DNA from: Bradyrhizobium sp. SZCCT0148
Lineage (GTDB): Bacteria; Pseudomonadota; Alphaproteobacteria; Rhizobiales; Xanthobacteraceae
Direction: 5' to 3'
Assembly: GCF_018129985.1 (NCBI RefSeq)
Contig: NZ_JAFCKT010000001.1
Coordinates: 620,001 to 684,000, forward strand
DNA: 64,000 nucleotides
A program made the translations under genes and the position numbers. Shown piece by piece: positions 35,953-45,591 of the stretch; the stretch's first letter is position 1; each line of letters opens with the position of its first letter. The notes under the pieces were generated by a model. That model did not search any database. It had not been told where the DNA came from and was given only the letters and a program-made list of their open reading frames with translations.

Positions 35953-36105
35953 ATGGCTGACCATAGCGAAGTGGCGTACACCACCGCCGACGGCAACGAC
36001 TACATTGCCCACGAGCAGACCTATGAGGGCTTCATCAAGCTGGTGAAGTACGGCACGGTCTCGGTTGCGCTCATCGTGATCCTGATGGCGGTCTTCCTGA
36101 CCTGA
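35953..36105 (+). CDS. aa3-type cytochrome c oxidase subunit IV
   Basis: A 50-residue protein of the bacterial COX IV family, a small subunit of the aa3 terminal oxidase. It has a hydrophilic N terminus (ADGNDYIAHEQTYEGF) and one transmembrane helix (about 28-49, VSVALIVILMAVFL). Start at the ATG 35953, which follows GGGGACATT. In alphaproteobacteria this gene often precedes the transhydrogenase genes, as here; the gap to pntAA is 140 bases. Confidence 0.88.
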   Translation: MADHSEVAYTTADGNDYIAHEQTYEGFIKLVKYGTVSVALIVILMAVFLT

Positions 36106-36245
36106 TCCATCGACGGTTGCATCCGCCAGCGCCGGCGGCTGCTCATAGAATTTGCATACAAGCCGGTTCCAAAACCGGTATCGAAACGTTGCGGGAGTAA
36201 CGCTAAGTTCGCGTGCGCGTTTTTGTCCGCGTCGCCGGAGGGCCT

Positions 36246-37376
36246 ATGAAGATCGCCGTTGCCAAGGAAATCGATCCGTCGGAGCCGCGCGTCGCCGCTT
36301 CGCCTGATACGGTGAAGAAGTTCAAGGCGTTGGGCGCCGAGATCGCCGTCGAGCCGGGCGCCGGCATCAAATCGGGTCTTCCGGATTCCGAGTTCACGGC
36401 CGCCGGCGCCACCGTCAGCGCAGATGCGCTGAAGGACGCCGACATCATCATCAAGGTGAAGCGCCCCGAAGCCTCCGAGCTCGCGCAATACAAGCGCGGA
36501 GCACTCGTCATCGCGATCATGGATCCCTATGGCAACGAGGCCGCGCTGAAGACGATCGCCGATGCCGGCGTTTCCGCTTTCGCGATGGAGCTGATGCCGC
36601 GCATCACCCGCGCGCAGGTGATGGATGTGCTGTCTTCGCAGGCGAATCTCGCCGGCTACCGCGCGGTGATCGAGGGCGCCGAGGCGTTCGGCCGCGCCTT
36701 CCCGATGATGATGACGGCGGCCGGCACCGTGCCTGCCGCAAAAGTGTTCGTGATGGGCGTCGGCGTCGCCGGTCTCCAGGCGATCGCGACCGCGCGCCGT
36801 CTCGGCGCCGTCGTCACCGCGACCGACGTGCGGCCCGCCACCAAGGAGCAGGTCGAATCGCTCGGCGCGAAATTCCTCGCCGTCGAGAACGAGGAGTTCA
36901 AGAACGCCCAGACCGCCGGCGGCTACGCCAAGGAAATGTCCAAGGAATACCAGGCCAAGCAGGCCGCGCTCACCGCCGAGCACATCAAGAAGCAGGACAT
37001 CGTGATCACCACCGCGCTGATCCCGGGCCGGCCTGCGCCGAAGCTCGTCTCCGGCGAGATGGTCAGGTCGATGAAGCCGGGCTCGGTGCTGGTCGATCTC
37101 GCCGTCGAGCGCGGCGGCAATGTCGAGGGCGCCAGGCCGGGCGAGGTCGTCGACCTCGATGGCATCAAGATCGTCGGCTACACCAACGTCGCCGGCCGCG
37201 TCGCCGCATCGGCCTCGAGCCTCTACGCGCGCAACCTGTTTTCCTTCATCGAGACCATGGTCGACAAGAAGGAGAAGAAGCTCGCCGTGAACTGGGACGA
37301 TGAGCTCGTCAAGGCCACCGCCCTGACCAGGGACGGTGCCGTGATCCACCCGAATTTCCAGCCCAAATCATCTTAA
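36246..37376 (+). CDS. pntAA: NAD(P) transhydrogenase alpha subunit, part 1
   Basis: The NAD(H)-binding soluble domain of proton-translocating transhydrogenase, which makes NADPH from NADH using the proton gradient. 376 residues, related to alanine dehydrogenase: [20 protein letters not shown] at the N terminus, the dinucleotide site [19 protein letters not shown] (about 173-191), and [19 protein letters not shown] with the adenosine-binding Asp. In this split form the membrane part is a separate gene. The ATG at 36246 follows GGAGG; an earlier in-frame start is unlikely. It is first in the operon pntAA-pntAB-pntB. Confidence 0.96.
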   Translation: MKIAVAKEIDPSEPRVAASPDTVKKFKALGAEIAVEPGAGIKSGLPDSEFTAAGATVSADALKDADIIIKVKRPEASELAQYKRGALVIAIMDPYGNEAALKTIADAGVSAFAMELMPRITRAQVMDVLSSQANLAGYRAVIEGAEAFGRAFPMMMTAAGTVPAAKVFVMGVGVAGLQAIATARRLGAVVTATDVRPATKEQVESLGAKFLAVENEEFKNAQTAGGYAKEMSKEYQAKQAALTAEHIKKQDIVITTALIPGRPAPKLVSGEMVRSMKPGSVLVDLAVERGGNVEGARPGEVVDLDGIKIVGYTNVAGRVAASASSLYARNLFSFIETMVDKKEKKLAVNWDDELVKATALTRDGAVIHPNFQPKSS

Positions 37377-37398
37377 TCGGGCGTCAGGAGACATCACC

Positions 37399-37716
37399 AT
37401 GGAGCATGTTGCACAGGTCGTCGACCCCTTCGTCTTCCGGCTGTCGATCTTCGTCCTCGCCGTCTTCGTCGGTTATTTCGTGGTGTGGTCGGTGACCCCG
37501 GCACTGCATACGCCGCTGATGAGCGTGACCAACGCGATCTCCTCGGTGATCGTGGTCGGCGCGCTGCTCGCCGTCGGCGTCGGCATGATCTCGAGCGGTT
37601 CGGGATGGGCGCGTGGCTTCGGCTTCATCGCGCTGATCTTCGCCTGCGTGAATATCTTCGGCGGCTTCCTTGTCACCCAGCGCATGCTGGCGATGTACAA
37701 GAAGAAGGTAAAGTGA
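37399..37716 (+). CDS. pntAB: NAD(P) transhydrogenase alpha subunit, part 2
   Basis: The membrane part of the split alpha subunit; 105 residues with three transmembrane helices (about 15-33, 40-62 and 72-94), including [23 protein letters not shown], the conserved segment of this family. It lies 22 bases after pntAA. Confidence 0.95.
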   Translation: MEHVAQVVDPFVFRLSIFVLAVFVGYFVVWSVTPALHTPLMSVTNAISSVIVVGALLAVGVGMISSGSGWARGFGFIALIFACVNIFGGFLVTQRMLAMYKKKVK

Positions 37717-37758
37717 CCGGCGTGCACCTCGGGGTGACGAAGACAAAGGGGACCTGAG

Positions 37759-39156
37759 ATGAACGCCAATCTGGCAGCAGTTCTTTATCTTGTGGCGGGT
37801 GTGCTGTTCATCCTGTCGCTGCGCGGGTTGTCCAGCCCGGCGACGTCGCGCCAGGGTAATTTCTTCGGCATGATCGGCATGGCGATCGCGGTCGCCACGA
37901 CGCTGGCGAGCCATCCGCCGGCCGATGGTCTCGCCTGGGTGCTGGTCATTCTCGGCATCGCGATTGGTGGCTCGATCGGTGCGGTCATCGCGCGCCGCGT
38001 GCCGATGACCTCGATGCCTGAACTGGTCGCCGCCTTCCACTCGCTGGTCGGCATGGCCGCGGTCCTGGTCGCCGCCGGCGCGTTCTACGCGCCCGAGGCC
38101 TTCGACATCGGCACTCCCGGCAACATCCATCCGCAGAGCCTGGTCGAGATGTCGCTCGGCGTCGCCATCGGCGCGCTGACCTTCACCGGCTCGGTGATCG
38201 CGTTCCTGAAGCTGTCCGCACGCATGAGCGGCGCACCGATCATCCTGCCCGCCCGTCACATCATCAACATCGCGATCGCAGTGGCGCTGGTGTTCTTCAT
38301 CGTCCGCCTGGTCCTGACCGGCGGCGCGTTCGACTTCTGGCTGATCGTCATCCTGGCGCTGGCGCTCGGCGTGCTCATGATCATCCCGATCGGCGGCGCC
38401 GACATGCCGGTCGTGATCTCGATGCTGAACTCCTATTCCGGCTGGGCCGCGGCCGGCATCGGCTTCACGCTCGGCAATTCCGCGCTGATCATCACCGGCG
38501 CGCTCGTCGGCTCGTCCGGTGCGATCCTGTCCTACATCATGTGCCACGCGATGAACCGGTCCTTCATCTCGGTCATCCTCGGCGGCTTCGGCGGCGAGAC
38601 CGCTGCGGCCGGCGGTGGCGGCGGCGAGCAGAAGCCCGCCAAGCTCGGCTCGGCCGACGACGCAGCCTTCATCATGAAGAATGCCCAGAAGGTCATCATC
38701 GTGCCCGGCTACGGCATGGCGGTGGCGCAGGCGCAGCACGCGCTGCGCGAGATGGGCGACATCCTGAAGAAGGAAGGCGTGGAGGTGAAGTATGCCATTC
38801 ATCCGGTCGCCGGCCGCATGCCCGGCCACATGAATGTGCTGCTGGCCGAGGCCAACGTTCCCTACGACGAGGTGTTCGAGCTCGAGGACATCAACTCGGA
38901 GTTCGCGCAGGCCGACATCGCCTTCGTCATCGGCGCCAACGACGTCACCAATCCGGCCGCCGAAGAGGACAAGACTTCGCCGATCTACGGCATGCCCGTG
39001 CTGCAAGTCTGGAAGGCCGGCACCGTGATGTTCATCAAGCGCTCGCTAGCCTCCGGCTATGCCGGCATCGACAATCCGCTGTTCTACCGCGACAACACCA
39101 TGATGCTGCTCGGCGACGCCAAGAAGGTCACCGAGAACATCGTCAAGGCGATGTAG
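37759..39156 (+). CDS. pntB: NAD(P) transhydrogenase beta subunit
   Basis: The beta subunit has about eight or nine membrane helices in its first 270 residues and an NADP(H)-binding domain in the last 180. Visible motifs are GGADMPVVISMLNSYSGWAA in the membrane part, VIIVPGYGMAVAQAQHALRE in the nucleotide domain, the NADP loop near KYAIHPVAGRMPGHMN, and VIGANDVTNPAA. 465 residues, normal for PntB. It closes the operon; no terminator is obvious after it. Confidence 0.97.
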   Translation: MNANLAAVLYLVAGVLFILSLRGLSSPATSRQGNFFGMIGMAIAVATTLASHPPADGLAWVLVILGIAIGGSIGAVIARRVPMTSMPELVAAFHSLVGMAAVLVAAGAFYAPEAFDIGTPGNIHPQSLVEMSLGVAIGALTFTGSVIAFLKLSARMSGAPIILPARHIINIAIAVALVFFIVRLVLTGGAFDFWLIVILALALGVLMIIPIGGADMPVVISMLNSYSGWAAAGIGFTLGNSALIITGALVGSSGAILSYIMCHAMNRSFISVILGGFGGETAAAGGGGGEQKPAKLGSADDAAFIMKNAQKVIIVPGYGMAVAQAQHALREMGDILKKEGVEVKYAIHPVAGRMPGHMNVLLAEANVPYDEVFELEDINSEFAQADIAFVIGANDVTNPAAEEDKTSPIYGMPVLQVWKAGTVMFIKRSLASGYAGIDNPLFYRDNTMMLLGDAKKVTENIVKAM

Positions 39157-39348
39157 CACGCGACGGAAACCGACCGTGGCCATCGACAGGGAATGGCACC
39201 GGTCTCATCGCAGGCCGCTCAGGGCGACGCTCGAGCAACGCGTCGCATGGCATGCCACCCACAAGGTGGCGTGCGGTGGCCGCGACGTACCGGCGAGCCT
39301 CCGGCCCGACGTCATGAAATTGCTGTGGAGCCGTCGCAAGCCCGCACA

Positions 39349-40149
39349 ATGATCACCATCGCCAAATGGGCCGTCATCCTGTTCGCGACCGTCTATCTCG
39401 CCGGACTCGTCGTGCTCTACGCCCGGCAGCGCGAGATGCTGTTTCCGATACCGACCGCCCAGCGGACCCCGCCTGAGGCGGCAAATTATCCCGAGGCGGA
39501 GGAGCATGTCCTGAGCACCTCGGATGGCGAGAAGATCATCGTCTGGCACGTGCCGGCGAGGTCCGGCCGGCCCGTGATCCTGTATTTCCCAGGCAATGGC
39601 GATTTTCTCGCGGGCAGTGTCGGCCGCTTCAAGGCCATGACGGCCGACGGCACCGGCCTCGTCGCGCTGTCCTACCGCGGCTATGCCGGCTCGAGCGGCG
39701 CGCCGAGCGAGGAGGGGCTGCTGCGCGATGCCGCCGCGGCCTATGCCTTCAGCACGGCCCGCTACACGGCCGAACGCATCGTCGCCTGGGGCTTTTCGCT
39801 CGGGACCGGCGTGGCGGTCGCGCTCGCCTCGGAACAGCGTGTTGGGAAACTCGTCCTGGAGGCGCCCTATACGTCGACGACCGACATTGCATCCTCGTCG
39901 TTCTGGTTCATGCCGGTGCGCCTCTTGATGCGCGATCGATTCCCTTCCGACGAGCGGATCGCGCGCGTCACTGTGCCGCTCTTGGTGATGCACGGCACCA
40001 ATGACCTTGCCATTTCGATCGTGTTCGGAGAGCGTCTGTTCGCGCTCGCGCATGAACCGAAGCAGTTCGTTCGCTTTGCGGGTGGTGGACACGACAATCT
40101 CGATGCGTTCGGTGCGATCGAAACAGCAAGGCGCTTCATTGGATCCTAG
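39349..40149 (+). CDS. Alpha/beta hydrolase
   Basis: A 266-residue protein with an N-terminal membrane helix (about 4-24) and an alpha/beta-hydrolase domain. The nucleophile motif is GFSLGTG (Ser near residue 150), the oxyanion region is YFPGNGDF, an acid follows in HGTNDLAI, and the catalytic His is in GGGHDNLD. It resembles the Bem46/FrsA-like family of unknown substrate. The frame extends 52 codons upstream, but the ATG at 39349 gives the membrane anchor at the N terminus. Its end overlaps the start of the antiporter gene by about 10 bases. Confidence 0.88.
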   Translation: MITIAKWAVILFATVYLAGLVVLYARQREMLFPIPTAQRTPPEAANYPEAEEHVLSTSDGEKIIVWHVPARSGRPVILYFPGNGDFLAGSVGRFKAMTADGTGLVALSYRGYAGSSGAPSEEGLLRDAAAAYAFSTARYTAERIVAWGFSLGTGVAVALASEQRVGKLVLEAPYTSTTDIASSSFWFMPVRLLMRDRFPSDERIARVTVPLLVMHGTNDLAISIVFGERLFALAHEPKQFVRFAGGGHDNLDAFGAIETARRFIGS

Positions 40150-41581
40150 ACAACTCGTCACTCGGCCCTGGGGAATATCCCTTGCCGCCATTCTCGCTTT
40201 GTCACCGCAGCAGGCATGGGCCGCAACCGGTCTCGACGGTGCGGCGATGCGCTGGCCCTATGCGCTTCCGTTTGCCGGCCTGTTGCTCTCGATCGCGCTC
40301 GGACCGTTGCTGTTTGCGAAAGTCTGGCACCATCATTACGGCAAGATCGCTGCCGCCTGGTCGCTGCTGGCGCTGGCCTCGCTCCTCGTTTTTGCCGGAA
40401 GCACGGCGACGCTGGCAGCGCTTGTCCATGCGATGCTCGCCGAATATCTCGGCTTCATCGTGCTGCTGTTCGCGCTCTATGTCGTGGCCGGTGGCATTCT
40501 GATCACGGGCGACATCAAGGCCACGCCGGTGACCAATGCCGGCATCCTCGCGCTCGGCACCTTGATGGCAAGCATCGTCGGCACCACGGGGGCCGCAATG
40601 ATCCTGATTCGTCCGCTGATCCGCGCCAACCGGCCGCGGCGCTACAATGCCCATGTCATCATCTTCTTCATCATTCTCGTCGCCAATGTCGGCGGCGCGC
40701 TGAGCCCGCTCGGCGATCCTCCGCTGTTCGTCGGTTTCCTGCACGGCGTCGACTTCTTCTGGACCACGCGGAACATCTGGTTACAGACCGCGATCGTCGC
40801 CGGATTGCTGCTCGCGATCTTCATCGTTGTCGATCTCTGGCGCTTTCGCAGCGAGCCTGAATTCGGCGACGCCGGTCCTGCCGCCCCCGTCCGCATCCGC
40901 GGCCTCGTCAACCTCGTGCTGATCGCAGCCATCGTCGCGAGCCTGCTGGCCTCGGCGATGTGGAAGCCCGCTATTGCTTTCGACATTCTCGGAACGAAGC
41001 TGGAGCTCGAAGACATCGCCCGCAATCTGGCGCTGTTGTCCATCGCGGCGCTGTCGGTGTGGCTGACGCCGGACGAGCACAGGCTCGCCAACGGCTTCAC
41101 TTGGGAGCCGATCCGCGAGGTCGCAAAGCTGTTCGCGGGCATTTTCGTCGCCATCATTCCGGTCATCGCCATGCTCAATGCCGGGCATGACGGCGCCTTC
41201 GCATGGCTGTTGTCGGCGGTGACGGCGCCGGACGGTGCGCCGCGCGAGGTCGCCTATTTCTGGTTCACCGGCCTGATGTCGGCGTTCCTCGACAATGCGC
41301 CGACCTATCTCCTGTTCTTCCAGCTTGCCGGCGGCGATCCGCAGACGCTGATGCATGAGCTGTCGGGCACGCTCGCCTCAATCTCGATGGGCGCCGTCTA
41401 CATGGGCGCGCTCACCTATATCGGCAACGCGCCGAACTTCATGGTCAGCAGCATCGCCAACGAGAACGGCATCGAGATGCCGAGCTTCTTCGGCTATCTC
41501 GTGCGCGCCGGCGCGGTGCTGATCCCGCTGTTCATGCTTTTGACGCTGCTCCCGGTCGCGCCGATCCTGCGCTGGCATTGA
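40139..41581 (+). CDS. NhaD-type sodium:proton antiporter (ion transporter superfamily)
   Basis: A 480-residue inner-membrane transporter with about 12 helices. Segments GDIKATPVTNAGILALGTLMAS, NVGGALSPLGDPPLFVGFL and FLDNAPTYLLFFQLAGGDP are typical of NhaD and related citrate-transport family members; the NAPTYL segment is the second half-site. A signal-like N terminus (ISLAAILALSPQQAWAATG) precedes. The best start is TTG at 40139 after AAGG, overlapping the end of the hydrolase; no ATG fits near it. Substrate Na+/H+ is inferred from the family; organic anions cannot be excluded. Confidence 0.82.
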   Translation: MDPRQLVTRPWGISLAAILALSPQQAWAATGLDGAAMRWPYALPFAGLLLSIALGPLLFAKVWHHHYGKIAAAWSLLALASLLVFAGSTATLAALVHAMLAEYLGFIVLLFALYVVAGGILITGDIKATPVTNAGILALGTLMASIVGTTGAAMILIRPLIRANRPRRYNAHVIIFFIILVANVGGALSPLGDPPLFVGFLHGVDFFWTTRNIWLQTAIVAGLLLAIFIVVDLWRFRSEPEFGDAGPAAPVRIRGLVNLVLIAAIVASLLASAMWKPAIAFDILGTKLELEDIARNLALLSIAALSVWLTPDEHRLANGFTWEPIREVAKLFAGIFVAIIPVIAMLNAGHDGAFAWLLSAVTAPDGAPREVAYFWFTGLMSAFLDNAPTYLLFFQLAGGDPQTLMHELSGTLASISMGAVYMGALTYIGNAPNFMVSSIANENGIEMPSFFGYLVRAGAVLIPLFMLLTLLPVAPILRWH

Positions 41582-41631
41582 ATCTGGCCGCCGATTTGCT
41601 ACTGCTCGCTTTCAGCGATTGGAGCCGGTAG

Positions 41632-42729
41632 ATGAGCGCGCATAATTCGATGCCAAGGTCGGCCTGGATCTTTCCGGCGCTGGCCGTGCTGCTGTTCGCA
41701 GTCGCCAGCGCGACCGGCTACGTCTTTACGCTGTCGCTCGGCGGGCTCGTCTTCGCCATCGTCCTCCTGGTCATCCTGTTCGGCACGGTGTTTGCCGCGG
41801 TTCATCATGCCGAAGTGATCGCCGAGCGGGTCGGCGAGCCCTACGGAACATTGGTGCTGACGCTCGCTGTGACAATCATCGAAGTGGCGTTGATCACCAC
41901 GATCATGCTGGGCGAGAAGCCCGCCCCCGAGCTGGCGCGTGACACCGTGTTTGCCGTGGTCATGATCGTCTGCAACGGGTTGGTCGGGCTCTGTGTCTTC
42001 ATCGGTGGCCTGCGATACGGGGAGCAGGGATTTCAGGTCTCCGGCGCCAATGTCTATCTCAGCGTTCTTTTCGCGCTGGCAACGATAGCTTTGATCATGC
42101 CGAACTACACGACCACGACGCCGGGCCCGGTCTATTCGGCCATCCAGCTCGGCTTCGTCGACGTCGTCACGCTCGCGCTGTACGGAGTGTTCCTCTATAC
42201 CCAAACCGTTGCGCACAAGGACTACTTCGTTCATGAGCGAGGCGAGGGCGAGGATGCGAGCGCCCATCTCTCGGGCAGGATGCTCGCGCTCAGCGTCGTG
42301 CTGTTGCTGGTGTCGCTGCTGGCGGTGGTGCTGCTGGCCAAGAAATTCTCGCTGGTGGTCGATGCGGTCGGCGCTCAGATCGGAGCGCCCCCCGCTTTTG
42401 CGGGTCTGCTGGTTGCCCTTCTGATCCTGCTGCCCGAGGGCGTCGCCGCGATTACGGCGGCCCGCAGGAACGATCTCCAGAAGAGCATCAATCTCGCCCT
42501 TGGCTCCTCGCTTGCGACCATCGGCCTGACCATACCCGCCGTCGGCGTCGCGACCTGGGTGCTCGACAAGGAGCTCAAACTCGGACTGAGCCCCCAGGGC
42601 AGCGTCCTGCTCCTCCTGACCTTCTTGCTGAGCATGATGACATTCGGCACAGGCAGGACCAATCTCCTGTTCGGGCTGGTCCATATGGTGGTATTTGCCG
42701 TCTACGTGTTCATGGTTTTCGTGCCCTGA
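41632..42729 (+). CDS. chaA: Calcium/proton antiporter (ChaA/CAX family)
   Basis: A 365-residue exchanger with about 11 helices and the two repeated CAX acidic motifs: GEPYGTLVLTLAVTIIEVALI (about 68-88) and LLPEGVAAITAARRNDLQKSIN (about 264-285), which hold the Glu residues that bind cation. It is 50 bases after the NhaD-type gene on the same strand, so both may belong to a cation-balance cluster. ChaA in E. coli moves Ca2+, Na+ and K+ against H+. Confidence 0.88.
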   Translation: MSAHNSMPRSAWIFPALAVLLFAVASATGYVFTLSLGGLVFAIVLLVILFGTVFAAVHHAEVIAERVGEPYGTLVLTLAVTIIEVALITTIMLGEKPAPELARDTVFAVVMIVCNGLVGLCVFIGGLRYGEQGFQVSGANVYLSVLFALATIALIMPNYTTTTPGPVYSAIQLGFVDVVTLALYGVFLYTQTVAHKDYFVHERGEGEDASAHLSGRMLALSVVLLLVSLLAVVLLAKKFSLVVDAVGAQIGAPPAFAGLLVALLILLPEGVAAITAARRNDLQKSINLALGSSLATIGLTIPAVGVATWVLDKELKLGLSPQGSVLLLLTFLLSMMTFGTGRTNLLFGLVHMVVFAVYVFMVFVP

Positions 42730-42756
42730 AGCGCGACGTCCGAGGAGAAGTTCCAG

Positions 42757-43041
42757 ATGCTTGCCGCCAAGTCCGAGGTTCAGGTCGATAACGAGGAGGT
42801 CCGGGTGACGGAATGGCGCCTTCCGCCCGGTGGCGCCACCGGCCATCACACCCATGGCATGGACTATGTGATCGTCCCCGTGGTCGCTGGTGAAATGACC
42901 ATCGTCGCGCCCGGCGGCGAGCGGTCCAAGGCGCAGCTGGCAGCCGGGAAATCCTATTTCCGCAAGGCCGGCGTCCAACATGACGTACTTAACGAAACCT
43001 CAACCGAGATCGTGTTCCTTGAGATCGAGCTAAAGCCGTAA
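42757..43041 (+). CDS. Cupin domain protein
   Basis: A 94-residue single-domain cupin: EWRLPPGGATGHHTHGMDYVIV holds the first His motif and PGGERSKAQLAAGKSYFRKAGVQHDVLN the second, so a metal may bind. The ATG at 42757 follows GAGGAGA. No catalytic partner is fused. It is 27 bases after chaA and may be co-transcribed. Substrate unknown. Confidence 0.85.
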   Translation: MLAAKSEVQVDNEEVRVTEWRLPPGGATGHHTHGMDYVIVPVVAGEMTIVAPGGERSKAQLAAGKSYFRKAGVQHDVLNETSTEIVFLEIELKP

Positions 43042-43133
43042 GTCCGGCCCTGCAACTTGCCATCGATCCGTCGCAGTTGATCCCTTACAATGCCCCAAAG
43101 TTCCCGCATCAGATCGCGCGGGGAGTGGCCGGA

Positions 43134-44090
43134 ATGCTGAAATACCTCGCTAAAATCTCGATGGATATTTTCCCCTCGGTGCTCGCGACGATCATCGGGG
43201 CGTACATCGTCAACCACTACATCAACGCCAAGCCGGCGGCTGATGCCCCTGCGGCTGTCGTGGCCCCTGCCGAGGCCGGCAAGAACGGCAAGCCTGCCGA
43301 TGTGGCCAATCTCCCTGCGCCCGGCGTCAAGGCCAAGGGCATCCTTGAGAAGAGCGTGACGGACAAGCCGGCGGCTGAAAAGGCTGCCGATCAGCCGTCC
43401 GCCGAGCACAAATCCGCTGACGTGGCCCCGGCCGAGGCTCCGCGTGGCAAGCCGTCGGCGCGCGAGAAGGCTGCGGCCAAGTCAACCCCGGCCGCAGGCA
43501 CCCCCGCGCCCGTGGTAGAGGCCAATTCGGCGCCGGCTGCTGCGGCTTCCGGCCCTGACGCCAACGACCTCGTGCGTGCCGCGGTCGAGCGGCTGCGCAA
43601 GTCTCCTGAGGGCAAACCTTCTGAAGCCAAGTCTTCAGAAGGCAAGTCGGGGGAGAGCAAGTCCGCCGAAACCAGGCCGGTTGAGACCAAGCCTGTCGAG
43701 ACCAAGTCAGCCGAGAGGCCGACCGAGCCTGCCGTGCGAGAAGCTGCCCGCACGCCGGAAGCCCCGCGGGTGATCAGCGTGGAGCCGGCTACGGTCCGTC
43801 CGCTGCCGCCGCCAATCACGGTATCGACGCCTTCACCGGACGCCTATGGCAAGGATGGTGCCTCGCCGGCCAATCCGCCTTACACAGCCTCGGTCGGCAA
43901 CGATGATCCGAATCGGATGACGCCGCCGGCTGACATTCCCGTGCCGGTGATCGCGCCCCCGCTCGATCTGCGCGCCGACGCCGGTGGCTTCATTCCGCGG
44001 CCGAAGAAGACCAATGTCGCCGACGAGATGCTGTCGGGCATGAAGTCGATGTTCCACTCGGTCCTGCCCAAGGGCGCCACCCCCGATTAA
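43134..44090 (+). CDS. Hypothetical single-pass membrane protein with low-complexity region
   Basis: A 318-residue protein with one transmembrane helix (about 10-27, IFPSVLATIIGAYIVNHYI) and a long extracytoplasmic part rich in Ala, Pro, Lys, Glu and Ser. A run of short repeats such as KSSEGKSGESKSAETRPVET lies near residue 165-185. The C terminus is better ordered (RADAGGFIPRPKKTNVADEML). I do not recognise a family; the layout is like an envelope-spanning linker. ATG at 43134 follows GGGGAG; an earlier TTG (43077) is possible. It is convergent with the TPR gene, 24 bases apart. Confidence 0.6.
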   Translation: MLKYLAKISMDIFPSVLATIIGAYIVNHYINAKPAADAPAAVVAPAEAGKNGKPADVANLPAPGVKAKGILEKSVTDKPAAEKAADQPSAEHKSADVAPAEAPRGKPSAREKAAAKSTPAAGTPAPVVEANSAPAAAASGPDANDLVRAAVERLRKSPEGKPSEAKSSEGKSGESKSAETRPVETKPVETKSAERPTEPAVREAARTPEAPRVISVEPATVRPLPPPITVSTPSPDAYGKDGASPANPPYTASVGNDDPNRMTPPADIPVPVIAPPLDLRADAGGFIPRPKKTNVADEMLSGMKSMFHSVLPKGATPD

Positions 44091-44114
44091 GACGGCGCCA
44101 GCGCCGCCAAAACG

Positions 44115-44762
44115 TCAGCCGCCGACGCGGGCGAGGCCGTTGCGCGCGGCGTCGTCGCGTGGGCGAAGCGAGACAGCCCTGGTGTAGGACGCCGCCGCCT
44201 TGGCCTTGTCGCCCAGCCGCTCATAGGCCTGTCCGCGCGTGGTCCAGACCTGTGCGTTCTGCGGATCGGCCTCGGAAGCCTCATCCAGATCGGCCGTGGC
44301 CTCCTTGACCTTGCCGAGCGCGAGGTGGCTGGCGGCGCGGCCGAGCAGCGGCTCGACCTTCTGGGGATTGAGCCCGCTCGCCGCGCTGAAATCTGCAATC
44401 GCGAAATCGTGCTGATTGTTGCCCTGGTAGATCAGGGCACGACCATACAGCGCCTGCGCATTGTAGGGATCGAGCCCGACCGCGCGATTGAACTCGTCGA
44501 GCGCGGCAGCGGTCTCGCCTGACTTGGCGAGGGATTGGGCTTTTGCGGTGTGGGCCTGGGCTTCGGCGACGTTGCCCGCGCTCACCGCGCTCTCGGCGGG
44601 CGCCGCCGCCTTGGGAGCCTCCTGCGGCTTGTCCTTCTCCGGCGTCAGCGATCCCAGATCGAAAGAACAGCCGCAGAGCGTGATCCCCATCAAAGCCAGC
44701 GCGAGTGGCTGCCAGATCTGGCGTAGCCGCGCCAAGCCGCGCTGAGGGTAGGGGAAGGCCAT
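44115..44762 (-). CDS. TPR-repeat lipoprotein
   Basis: A 215-residue protein with a signal peptide and probable lipobox ending LCGC (near residue 32), then a Lys/Pro/Ala linker and about three and a half TPR repeats (about 70-205) of the type AAALDEFNRAVGLDPYNAQALY and KAAASYTRAVSLRPRDDAAR. It is likely an outer- or inner-membrane lipoprotein that holds protein partners in the periplasm. Its role is unknown. Confidence 0.8.
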   Translation of the reverse strand: MAFPYPQRGLARLRQIWQPLALALMGITLCGCSFDLGSLTPEKDKPQEAPKAAAPAESAVSAGNVAEAQAHTAKAQSLAKSGETAAALDEFNRAVGLDPYNAQALYGRALIYQGNNQHDFAIADFSAASGLNPQKVEPLLGRAASHLALGKVKEATADLDEASEADPQNAQVWTTRGQAYERLGDKAKAAASYTRAVSLRPRDDAARNGLARVGG

Positions 44763-44780
44763 CTACGGTTCGCTCGCGCT

Positions 44781-44903
44781 AGAGCTTGATCCGGACCCGA
44801 AGGGCCGCGTTGGCGAAAAGCATGCAGCGGTTTCCTCGCGACAAACGTCGAACGCGTTTGCGTAGAGATCATGCTCGAACAACAAATTAAAGCGCGACGA
44901 CGT
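44781..44903. repeat. Bradyrhizobium-type intergenic repeat
   Basis: Starts near AGAGCTTGATCCGG (44781) and ends with GATCATGCTCGAACAACAAA (44867 on). The ends GAGCTTGATC and GATCATGCTC are inverted copies with one mismatch. I recall similar elements spread between genes of bradyrhizobia; the right end recurs at 22207-22222. It lies between the TPR gene and rpsU. Mobility is not evident. Confidence 0.6.
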
Positions 44904-44966
44904 TCAATCCAAATCTCATCGCGCTTGCGTGACGCATCCGTGGTACGGCCCGGAAAGGCACTGCGC

Positions 44967-44997
44967 GCAAACAATAACGCGGGCCAGAGGCCCGCGT
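44967..44997 (-). terminator. Rho-independent terminator after rpsU
   Basis: On the minus strand ACGCGGGCC (44997-44989) pairs with GGCCCGCGT (44985-44977) across a three-base loop, and is followed by TATTGTTTG. It begins 35 bases after the rpsU stop. Confidence 0.85.
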
Positions 44998-45032
44998 CAT
45001 CCAAAACTGAAAGTCTTGCTAGGGTCGGTAAA

Positions 45033-45329
45033 TCAGCGCGGTCCGCGCGGACCTGCACCCGGGCCGCTACGGCCGCCGCGATCACCGCCGGGACCTGCGC
45101 CGAACACCGGCTTGGGCTTCATCGGCAGCAGGCCTTCACGCTGCAGCTTCTTGCGGGCCAGCTTGCGCGCGCGGCGCACGGCTTCGGCCTTTTCGCGGGC
45201 CTTCTTCTCGGAGGGCTTCTCGTAATGACCGCGGAGCTTCATCTCGCGGAAAATTCCCTCGCGCTGCATCTTCTTCTTCAGCGCCTTGAGGGCTTGGTCG
45301 ACATTGTTATCGCGAACGAGAACCTGCAC
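45033..45329 (-). CDS. rpsU: 30S ribosomal protein S21
   Basis: S21 binds the 30S subunit and helps start translation. The 98-residue protein has the S21 domain (about 1-65: [40 protein letters not shown]) and an added Gly/Arg/Pro-rich tail (about 75-98, [16 protein letters not shown]), as often seen in alphaproteobacteria. GTG start at 45329, 7 bases after GAGGAT. Only the tail is unlike the E. coli protein (71 residues). Confidence 0.96.
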   Translation of the reverse strand: MQVLVRDNNVDQALKALKKKMQREGIFREMKLRGHYEKPSEKKAREKAEAVRRARKLARKKLQREGLLPMKPKPVFGAGPGGDRGGRSGPGAGPRGPR

Positions 45330-45591
45330 GCGGCATCCTCTTCAGTGGATCGGATTTGAATTCTGGTAAGTCAAAGGGGATGGCGAAAACGCGCAAGCCC
45401 TTAACCTTGAGGGCGCGGATGTATCAGACAAATCCCGCAATGTCCACCGGCCAAGCGGGCTTTCGGGCCAAGTTCAGCCATTAAATGAGGCGAAAATACC
45501 TCTGCGCGGCCCTGATTTGGGCGATTCGACGCCGGCGATGGGGCCGTTTCCGGAGCTTTGTTCCGGAATCTCGAGAAGCAGGGGACGACCC

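Noticed and set aside
36163..36178. CCGGTT-CCAA-AACCGG hairpin between oxidase subunit IV and pntAA
   Set aside because: Only a 6-bp stem and no T tail; not counted as a terminator without further evidence.
37384..39006. Open frame of 540 codons antisense to pntAB and pntB
   Set aside because: His/Asp/Gln-rich, no domain, and the plus strand has the textbook transhydrogenase operon.
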